64,000 nucleotides of DNA, from NCBI GenBank assembly GCA_964019155.1, contig OZ025241.1:91874723-91938722 (forward strand). The letters are read 5' to 3'. This document shows positions 1 through 9,448 of the stretch, piece by piece; the stretch's first letter is position 1, and each line of letters begins with the position of its first letter. Origin of the DNA: Osedax fenrisi. Its lineage: Eukaryota; Annelida; Polychaeta; Sabellida; Siboglinidae. The position numbers and the translations under genes are program-made. The notes below the pieces were generated by a model. It saw only the letters and a program-made list of their open reading frames with translations. It made no database searches and was not told where the DNA came from.

Positions 1-845
1 TATTATTTAGAAATAAATAAATAATATATGATTATCATATATTTAAAAAATAAGTAGAATGAATGAAAAATAACTTCAAAATATGTCTTTGATAAATGTA
101 ATGTGTATCATTGTAGAGTAACATATATTTATGTTTAATATTATGTTAAGTGAATATTAAACGAAATGATTTGATTATAATGGTAACTTAATATGTGTGG
201 TATGTTTATGTTTTTGTATACGTTACGGGTATTATAATTTTAATATATAATGTTAATGGTAATGTATTGTGTATAATTGCAAGGTATTTTCTTTAGGCAC
301 GTCTTACCAAAATTGTTAACTAAATTTTCATAGTAAATACACCGTTCCTTTTTTGTATATCGGTCATAAATGTATTAGTTTATCAATTTCAATGTTAATT
401 TTAACCTTTTTAATCATCATTACGATATTACAATTACATATGTTAATCGAAATTTTTATTATAAATTTCATATTGAATATTAAAAAATAAAAAAGTAGTA
501 TAATCATTAAAAATAATAATAATACGGATCATAAGGGTTCCAGTAATGATGATTTGATAATTTAGGATAATTAAAAGAAAAAGTTTGTATAAATTTAAAA
601 AATTATATATATATATATTGTAGGATTCTAGTTAGATTCTACTTAATAGATTGCGTATATTAACAATGAACAACATGATTTATTAACTTGTGTCGAGATA
701 GTAATAACGTGGTTATATATATACAGGTGGACGCACGCACATAGTCGTGCGTTGATTCTTTGTTCGTGTCTATTATATAGACGCGAACGCGATACGTTAA
801 TCGATAGAGCGTGACGACGTTTACAGGAATACATCTTGATGTGTA
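1..845. other. AT-rich intergenic sequence, no gene seen
   Basis: Mostly A/T with short (TA)n near 606-620. A stretch richer in CG dinucleotides at about 690-850 could belong to a promoter or 5' UTR of the plus-strand gene that follows, but no convincing coding exon or splice pair was found in it. Confidence 0.4.
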
Positions 846-927
846 GTGTGTGCTAGGCCGCTACAATATATATACAATTTAAATGACTACAAATATCATT
901 ACAATATAGTTAAATTCGCACATTTAG

Positions 928-1055
928 GTTTAAAGTCAGCCCTCCTCTCATTTAATTCTCCAGAAATAGAGAACAATCATCATCTCCTTCCTCTTGAACT
1001 CGTTAAAGATATTATGCGAACTGAAGAGCTTACTTTTAATCGCGATCATTATCAA
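928..1055 (+). CDS. Candidate coding exon of an unrecognised gene
   Basis: The open frame encodes a peptide containing SALLSFNSPEIENNHHLLPL and ending RTEELTFNRDHYQ. It is bounded by an AG at 926-927 (CACATTTAG) and a GTTAGT donor at 1056, the same donor form used by many exons of the minus-strand gene further on. The upstream boundary is uncertain because other AGs lie close by. The exon ends in phase 0 and can join the next candidate exon at 1736 in frame. Codon content is less AT-biased than the flanks, which favours real coding sequence. I do not recognise the family. Confidence 0.45.
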
Positions 1056-1735
1056 GTTAGTCTTTATTTAAGTTATATCATATTTCATAATGTAAATATA
1101 TATATTCAGAAATATTTTATATATTATTATTATATTTATTCAATTGATATTTTATATATTCATTCTACTAATATAATAATTTAAAACTATACTAATAACA
1201 AACATTTTTTGAATAAAAGATATAACACATCTACGCAATATAACTAAAAGTTAACCTTTATGCAAGAAGAAGTAACAAAATACTGAAATAGATTTACGTA
1301 TATAAGTATTTGCCTCGATTTACATACAATAATATTGTCATTGTTCAATACATGCAATATAAGCTTCTACTCTCCTCATAGATATTTATATCAGTTAAAA
1401 CCAAACTATTCTATTGCTTGTTATATTTTAGTAATTAATTAAGTTTTCATCAAATAAATAATATTTTAAAACACATTTTTTATATTTCAAAATTGTATAT
1501 TTTATAAGAATTTACATTTTAAACAACACATTTACCTAAACATTCAACTTGTATAGGTGGCGCTGTGTATATTTTATATACAAAAGCGAAGTATATGATT
1601 TCGCGTGTTATATTTGTTTCTTTACAAAAAATCTTTGCTAATAATATAATAGTGAATTTTTTTATTTATAATTATTTATATGAAATTAATAATATATCTC
1701 GATAAATAATAGTAATATTTCTAGATTAATATCAG

Positions 1736-1824
1736 TTGCTGTCTTACGAACAACATCCACTTATTCGGAAGCCTGGATCCTTTCATCGAGAAGATAGAGA
1801 TTCAAGAGTTTTGTTTGATCTCAG
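1736..1824 (+). CDS. Candidate coding exon of the same unrecognised gene
   Basis: Preceded by an acceptor-like AATATCAG and followed by GTGTTA. The frame that continues from the 928-1055 exon reads LLSYEQHPLIRKPGSFHRED and on to RVLFDLR, ending in phase 2. The exon next confidently placed (4732) needs phase 0 or 1, so either one small exon is missing in between or this end is wrong. The sequence is charged and looks like cytoplasmic protein. No family recognised. Confidence 0.4.
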
Positions 1825-2203
1825 GTGTTAAAGGAGGTGTTCGTAATTCTATCACAATATATGCTGACATAAGTTAGTCGTTATTAACAATGTTATTATA
1901 ACGTTGCATTTCTTATCCATAACCATCGTAATATTTGCATTAACTATACTTTGTTAAAATGGTCTTTGTTTGTATTCTCAGAAGTCGGGTATTAATTTAT
2001 TATATTATTTATTAAAATTGGATAATCACACACTAATAACAGGGTCGATATCTCGATAAGCTGTTAGCTTAAATATGTTCCCCTGGCTTTACCCACATCT
2101 GAAAACTATACTATATATATAAATATATAATCTAATATAAATATAAAATCGAATAAATTGTAATCAGTTAATTGATATTAAAATTACTTTAAAAAAAACA
2201 GTA

Positions 2204-2325
2204 ATCAATGAAGTTATTTCTCTTTCAAATTCACAAACATTTTTTCCCATTGGAATATATTTTGGAGATAAAAATCCTGAAATAGATACTCCAGATACTA
2301 ATGTTGGTTTTATATTTATATAATA

Positions 2326-2402
<77 letters not shown>

Positions 2403-2636
2403 AATTATATCTTTATCATACTAAAATATTATTAATTATTAAATACATAAATTATTAATAATTATTATATTTTATTTTTTTAGATAATCTTAAATAATAT
2501 AATACTAACAGAACAATGACATAAGAAGATGGACAATGCAGACGTTAATAGATAGAAAGAAAGGATTTGCTGTTGAATTAGAAAATTCTTTTTTAAATAA
2601 AGAAAATGTATCTTTTAAGGTTATCTGTTATTAAAT
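2204..2636 (+). pseudogene. Probable transposase-derived relic
   Basis: An AACAG acceptor-like site is followed by an open stretch reading INEVISLSNSQTFFPIGIYF, then a (TA)n tract, then a second stretch containing ELENSFLNKENVSFKVICY. Peptides of this style (a line about looking for a partner structure, then a ...VICxxCDAPA-like segment) occur in some animal transposase-like ORFs, so I infer a decayed transposon ORF. This is inference from resemblance only; the pieces are short and broken. It could instead be exons of the neighbouring gene. Confidence 0.25.
2329..2399. repeat. (TA)n microsatellite
   Basis: Pure alternating TA for about 70 bp. It lies between the two coding-like fragments of the transposase-like relic. 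Confidence 0.9.
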
Positions 2637-2640
2637 GTTG

Positions 2641-3027
2641 ATATTCTATAAACCAAAATCAATATTAAAATATATTTATTAAATAAAAAGGTATATAATA
2701 AATGAATGTACTCAATATGAAATCTATAACTATATATATTTGATAATATATTAAAAATAATCAATCCAAATATTGTAGTGATTATTAAAATGCTTTATTA
2801 TATATTGATATAATGTAAGCTATTTTAATATATTTTCAACATTATTATGATTGAAATATATTAATGATAATACATAATAAACATATAGAAATTTTTAAAT
2901 AAAATTTACATAATTAAAATATGTATTATTACAATTGAAACATTAATTTACAATTTATGATATATATCATATGAAATTTGTATCATCTTTCAAATTATAC
3001 AAATTTATATTAAACTGTAAACTGTTA

Positions 3028-3058
<31 letters not shown>

Positions 3059-3505
3059 TATATATATTGTTATAGTTGTGTATAAATAAATCATCTATCT
3101 ATCTATATATATTAATAATAAAATATAAGGATTTTATTAAAGAGAAGAAACTTATAATAAAAGTTCATCGTATGCTACTAAATATCATCCTCGTTGATTT
3201 CATGATTATGTGCTTTATTGTTGTAAAACTAACTCTAGTAAATAGTAAACTAGCATACTAGTGTTCTAAAGATTAACGTATTCGTATAAAATTAATAGAG
3301 ATATAACATAGTATTTAAACATTACACTAGATGCTTATGTGGACGAATTGGAGATACGTCATGATTGAAAAACATTTTAACTTCTCGTACATGAACAATG
3401 AAACAACCAAGTTAGCTTGTTACAGACAATTTAATATTTATATTTATAAACATATTTTTTATTGAAATTTGAAAATTATAAATATAGATATTCGTTAATA
3501 TCCAT

Positions 3506-3545
<40 letters not shown>

Positions 3546-4731
3546 TTCTTCTGTTATATATTTAATTAATAAATAATATTAGATTTGTAGAAATCTTATA
3601 AATAATTAATTAATATAATATATATAATATGATAATCTAAATACATATTTTTTAATTGGGAATATCAGATTTAATAGATTTATATTTACCCATGGATATT
3701 ATTAGACAATATATATAATATAGTATATAATGAAATATTTAATTATTATACATTATAAGTACACCATTTTAAAAGCTCTTTTAGGGATGTGATGCAGGTA
3801 AAAAAACCAATTAACACAAAACCAAACAAACCCAAAATATCAATCCATATATATGAACATAACAGAAATTTCTATTATTCATTTTCACATTTATTTACAA
3901 AATTAGAATAAACAAATATCAGAATTAGTTATTACAGAAAAATTAATAATTTTGTATTATTTATTAAGTTACATTATTTTTACTGTTATTTTTTTCCGGT
4001 TAATTTTTTTCTTATTTTTTTTCCAGTTAATTTTTTCCAGTCACCAAATATATATATATATTTATTAATATACTTGTAATTAGCTAATAAGTTTAATTGA
4101 AAAAATGGTTAATTCTTTAAAACGATATGTTTAATATTAAGAAAGTTTACATTATGATATATAATATCTAAATAATTGATATATGTTAATAAAATAATTA
4201 AATAAACAATTAAACAATGCTAATAACTCTATTCTAATATGTAAATAGGCGCTATTATTACTACCAATCATCCCCAGCCACTAAATATAGAAGTATATTC
4301 TTCACTCTAAAAGGGGTTAGTTTTATTATATTTATCAATAGTTATTGATAATATATTATAATATATAGGATATATATATATATATATGTATTACTCATTA
4401 ACAATATAATTTCTATTAGTGTGTATATTTATTACAAATTATAAGGAAAATAGTTTAAAAAAAAGTAAATATACACAACAATTTTTTATTCTGAGTTTAT
4501 ATATATATATACGTCTTATATGTTCGCTTATATATACATTACCTATTAAACATTTGACTTTCCCGATATCGGGTAAATGTATTAAAACGAATAAATAATA
4601 AATAATTTGTATAGTCCGATATCGGGCTGTTTTTTTGGTGTGAAATCCCTATTAAATACCTAGTTAGATAAATATAGCCATGTTTCATATATATAATCAA
4701 TAATCGTTAAATAATAGCTATCCACTAATAG
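2641..4731. other. AT-rich intron or intergenic sequence
   Basis: Very AT-rich, with (TA)n at about 3030-3052 and 3510-3535. A pair of CCGATATCGG palindromes sits at about 4562-4573 and 4617-4628. If the flanking exons belong to one gene this is intronic. Nothing else could be supported. Confidence 0.4.
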
Positions 4732-6680
4732 ATAAAAGACTACTTGAACTTAACTACGAATACCGTTGACGATTATTATTCGAAGAATACGGCTTCGGAA
4801 CACGTTCACGAACAACTGAGAACGGACGTGAAATGTTGTAATTATTTAAATCAATACAGAAGATTGTGCACTCTCTGCCTGATCAAAGATGAAGTTTGTT
4901 AATAGTATATATATATATATATATATAATAATTAATAAATCAGATTTATCATTCCTAGGAATAAAGGGGAAATTAATAAAAAATATAATGTACTTTCCTG
5001 AATTTCCCGGATCATCATATTTTTGATTTAGTTTAGATTCTCATAAAATAAATTAAATATACGAATAATCACAAATTACTCCGAGAGAAAAATAGGAAAT
5101 AAATTCATATATATATAATTAAAATATATACGTTAATCTCCTTATTAGTGGATCGTTACACAACGACAATGGTATTTAACACAACTACTCGTCGCAATCA
5201 GAAGTTATTTTGTTATTGTTATGGTTATTTTTATTTGGTGGAATACTTTCATCCCATTCTGGAACTTAGATGAAGTTTTCACTTATAACCATATATGACT
5301 CTAATGTCCCTTCGAAGCCGCTCTCATGTTAAGGCATCCATGGTTTTAACGAGAGCCGATCATTTATTTATACATAATTATATAAGATCACTTCTAAATA
5401 ATATTTTATTAAGACCCATTTTATAGAAGTACGGCGATGTTTACCCGGAAGCTTGGAGAAGACTTCACAGTAGCAGCGCTCTGATTGGCTACCTACGTTC
5501 GCTGACCGACGCCCTCTCATCGGTGAACCAGTTCGTCTGCGAGCTGCACGTAACGCTGTCCGCCCGAACCCAGGAGATACCGTTACTGCAGCGAGAAGAT
5601 GCGCTGCTCACCAAGTACAAGCTTACGTTGAATCTATTCGTTGGTATCCATGCATTAACGTCGTTATGGGCGATTGATATGTTGAATTATATGTAAATAA
5701 AGTAGGGAATGCGTACGGAGTATAATGATTTAACCTTTTTTTTAAGATAGGCATAGAAGAATATATCGACCATACGATTCTTTATATATGTAATACAAAT
5801 AAACTAACGATACATATTTATCGATTTTAACTAACTATTGTTATTAATATAACATTTACATTTACGCAATCGGGTCCTATATCGTAATCACTTTAAATTA
5901 TTTACGAAACTTCATTTCTATAATTTGTATTGAAATATAAACATATAATCTTCTGTAACTTTAAAAAGCAAATTTCCCAATCAAAGTAATTGCATATAAT
6001 GATTATTATGGAGACCAGGTGAAGAGAAGTTCTTTCATGTTGGACGCCTACCGAATGAAACTTCTAAGCGTGTTGAAGCAGAACTATTGCCTCGTGTCGG
6101 CTAACTTCACAGAGATCGTCTTGATGAAGCTGGATCTGGTGTTGAAGTATCCTTCAGAAGATGACATCAACAGAGGAGATACCGATGTTGTATTTAGATT
6201 TACTCAAAAGGTTGTGTTTTTTATATTTAAAATATAAAATTTGTAAACGGGACACATAAGTTTACATGTAAAAAATAGGGAAGACACGGATATTATTTAA
6301 AGGCTGTAACCTTTTTTAGAGAATTTGTTATATATTTCAATAATACTTAGTTATATTATATTTACTAATGATTATTCGTAGTCTATACATTTCCCTAACA
6401 TTTGCATATATACACTTTATCATGTACATATAAACTTGCGAATGTCGCATGCCCTTAATTTAAATTATAATATTACATAGATAAGTTTTATTACAAATAT
6501 CATTATAGTGGATGTTATTTACGATTACTGATTATTATATTATTGCAAATAATCATATATATTTTGTATTTAAAATAGACTTCGGCAACTCTAAATCAGA
6601 TCTCAATGATGTTGCATTACATCGAAATTGTGAATTGTAAAGATAAAGAAAACAAAAGTATTATTAATTTATTTTCTTAA
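4732..6680 (+). CDS. 3' part of an unrecognised gene, four exons ending in a stop
   Basis: Exons: 4732-4893, 5427-5639, 6019-6210, 6579-6680. All three internal junctions are phase 0 with AG acceptors and GTTTGT, GTTGGT and GTTGTG donors, and the last exon closes with TAA. The chain encodes 189 residues: a Cys-bearing helix (CCNYLNQYRRLCTLCLIKDE), a long amphipathic segment (YGDVYPEAWRRLHSSSALIG and on), RSSFMLDAYRMKLLSVLKQN followed by LDLVLKYPSEDD, and a C-terminus ending IINLFS. It looks all-helical and soluble, with no signal peptide or TM segment visible. The exons are clearly richer in G+C than their introns. The exons at 928-1055 and 1736-1824 are probably its upstream part. I do not recognise the family and give no function. 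Confidence 0.7.
5210..5426 (-). repeat. SINE copy 1, lacking its tRNA-like head, abutting an exon
   Basis: Shares a long body with copies at 26.05 kb and 38.08 kb: TTTATTTGGTGG, GATGAAGTTTTCACTTATAA, CTTCGAAGCCGCTCTCATG, AAGACCCATTTTATA. The other copies continue towards a tRNA-like head, but this one stops at ACCCATTTTATA, exactly where the AG acceptor of the exon at 5427 begins. The element's RNA-sense strand is the minus strand; the TTGTTATTGTTAT side is its 3' tail. Confidence 0.8.
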
Positions 6681-7058
6681 AATAGCTAATTATATTTATT
6701 TATTAATATCTATAACAATGCTATTTTTATAAGATTTATTGTATTATTTTATTATATGTATACTATTTATTTATTTATAATTTATATATAATTGTTTGGT
6801 ATTTATTAATATTCTAGTGAACACCCACAAATAATACGTACAAGTATTATTTTATATGAGCAACAACATTAAATCCATGATTGATTAGAATGATCTTTAT
6901 TTAAATACATTATTTAAAATATCCAGATATCGGATGTGTAAATGATTAATTCATCAGTAATAAAATTAGAAAATGAATAAGTTTATCAATATGATTCACT
7001 AAAATAAATATAGAAAAGGTTAGGTAAGAGTTATTGTTATTTAAGGAAGTTTCTATAG
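6681..7058. other. AT-rich sequence downstream of the unrecognised gene
   Basis: Follows the TAA stop and would hold its 3' UTR. No other gene or repeat identified. Confidence 0.4.
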
Positions 7059-7066
7059 GGTGGGAG

Positions 7067-7554
7067 CATCGATATAAAGAAAGTGGATAAGCAATTGACG
7101 CACGCAATGCATGTTATAGATAGCTATGTGAATGACACTTTTAATGATAAATTGACAAAATGGTATCAGTGATTTTGATTGGATATTAGTCATATTATAT
7201 ATGACAAATCTTAAAACAGTAGTCTTTTCGTCGAAATAGATTAAAGTAACTTCTATCTATATCAATGGATTTAAATTATAAATATCAATAAAATCAATAA
7301 AACAGTATTATAACTTCAATTTAAATACACAAAATTACGAGGAATGTTGATATTATGTATTTTAAATATATAATTTTATTTTTAGTATAGATAGTACATT
7401 AAAATTGGTAGTGATTATCAATATATATATGTATAAATAAATATTATTATAAATAAAAAGTAGTGGGCCAGATAGTGGGTTTCGACTGCAGCGCCCGTAG
7501 CGGATAGTGCCATACACTACATTCAATTGCTTATCCACTTTCTTTATATCGATG
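7067..7554. mobile_element. MITE with 32-bp inverted ends and 8-bp target duplication
   Basis: The ends are a perfect 32-bp inverted repeat starting CATCGATATAAAGAAAGTGG (7067-7098 and 7523-7554). They are flanked by exact 8-bp direct repeats GGTGGGAG (7059-7066 and 7555-7562). The interior is AT-rich apart from a G+C-rich patch near 7460-7510 and has no ORF. An 8-bp, G-rich target duplication fits hAT or P superfamilies; about 31-bp ends beginning CAT resemble P elements more than hAT (which usually begin CAG). Superfamily is inference; the element's borders are seen directly. Confidence 0.9.
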
Positions 7555-7562
7555 GGTGGGAG

Positions 7563-8938
7563 TGAACATCAAAGATAGTAGAAGTTAAAATAGATAAGTG
7601 ATTGGGTCAGAGATTTGTATGCAATAAGAAATAGGGTAAAATGAAACCCAGAAACATATTATTAAATAACCCAAGTATTCGGATATATGTGATAATATTG
7701 TGCAGTTAATTAATCCATTACACATATTTGATGGAAAATTGTTTTAAATAAGTATTTATATAATTTATAAGTTTTTTATAGAATATTCTTGATTACTATC
7801 TTATTATCTCGATACTATGTATACGTTTCAATTTAAATCATTGAATATTGATCTATGAATGCGTATTATAATTTAATCTGTATTCATAACCCAACTAATT
7901 GTTATATAATACAGTTTGGCTCACGTTATAACTTATACTAATAATTGAACATTAGTTCAAAAAATGATTAAAAATACATGCATCAATTGGTTATTTTTAT
8001 TTGTAATAACATTACACGCAATACACTGACTATTATACACCTGCGTTAACATTTCGTAAAGTATTAACATAAAATACATATAAATATATATAAATATACA
8101 TAAAATTAGAAATTTAAATACGGTTCATAATTTATTGAATGGTAGAAACGAATAAAATAAAATAAACGGTGGAAGGCGCGATGATAAACGATATGCTAGA
8201 TTGTTTGTTTGTTGGGATGATTACGATGAGTTAAAACTATAATGGTAGTTGATATCACTCATGATAAGCTTAGGTAGGGCGGTATTCATAAGTGATATTG
8301 GACACGTATTAATACTTGATTGGATGTTGACACTTATGACAGATGATGACACTTATGACCGATACTGACACTTATGTCAGATGATGACACTTATGAACTT
8401 GATTACCTTCCGCGATGTGGTGTATAGAAAATAACAGTTAGAAACGACACGACAAACAGAGAGAGAACGGGGCGACCACTCGTATCCATCGCGATGGCAG
8501 CGGCGGGGCGGGGTGTTTAAGCTCACTCGTACGATGTATAAATAATGTATAAATAATAAGGACCTGGAGACGTATTCGGTCTATGACAGTAGAAACAGAA
8601 TATATCTGTGTGAATGCATATATGCTTAACTGCATATGATATAAATATATATACACGTATAGTAAAGAATATATAAACATATAGAGTAATATAATGAGGA
8701 TTCATGTGCGTATTGTTGTACGTATATAAATTATGTACATGTATATAATATATACATATATACGTGGGCCAAAGTATGACGTATATTACGCGTGCGATCA
8801 GGCGCGTCGTGAGAAATTGGGAAGCTTCGCTCGAATGAGATATTTTCGAAATTGCGTATTATATAGCCCATCTATATCACTACTACTACTACCGATAGTA
8901 GAGGTGATGTAGTATAGGTGGAGCTGGTAGTGCTGCTA
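7563..8938. other. Region between convergent genes; 3' flank of KIAA0319L-like gene
   Basis: Contains the probable 3' UTR of the minus-strand gene that stops at 8939. A minus-strand AATAAA lies near 8131. A small tandem repeat around GACACTTATGA occurs at about 8330-8400. A CpG-containing patch at 8440-8530 and 8760-8840 has no convincing ORF. Confidence 0.4.
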
Positions 8939-9448
8939 TCAAGAGTTCACCGTCGACGTTGCGATACGATTGGACGGCTTACGAATGACGCCCCCGTTCG
9001 TCTTCCTTCGGTTCGTCTGACGGAACAGAGTCCTCTCGTCGGAGTCTTCGCTGGAGCAATCGCTTGACGATATTTCAAGGAAGCATTTCTCTGAGTGGTG
9101 GGTGTATGTGTAATATATAGGTAGGTTGCAGGGTGGTTGGGTTTGGTTAAAAAGTATATAACTATCATTCTATAATCGATAAGATTTATTTTATAAAACT
9201 GTACCCAAATAATAATTATTTATTATTATTCAATTATTTTATTATCTTTACTATGTAGCACAAGAATTGGTAGATAATATGGTGATGTAACTGGATATTA
9301 TTATTTATATACGTATAGTTTTGCTACGTTATCTTTACCTGTAGATCTGTCAGACGATGCTTTGTCTTGATTCTTTAGTATTGAATACTTCAGTCTTCGC
9401 CTCACAAACTTTCGCGGAAATCTTTGTTCACTTTTTTTCTGTTGATGC
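8939..9448 (-). CDS. KIAA0319L: Exons 25-26: cytoplasmic tail with YSIL motif
   Basis: Exon 25 (9339-9448) encodes RHQQKKSEQRFPRKFVRRRL then KYSILKNQDKASSDRST; exon 26 (8939-9090) encodes KCFLEISSSDCSSEDSDERT, ending IATSTVNS and TGA. KYSIL is a YxxPhi tyrosine sorting signal (KYKIL in vertebrates), consistent with clathrin/AP-dependent endocytosis. The acidic SSDCSSEDSDE cluster is a plausible casein kinase 2 target and also aligns with the ESELDSDD region of vertebrates. Confidence 0.9.

Noticed and set aside
3325..3422. Possible exon (LMWTNWRYVMIEKHFNFSYM) followed by GTTAGC
   Set aside because: Neither its start nor its end phase fits the neighbouring exons at 1736-1824 and 4732-4893; kept out of the gene model.
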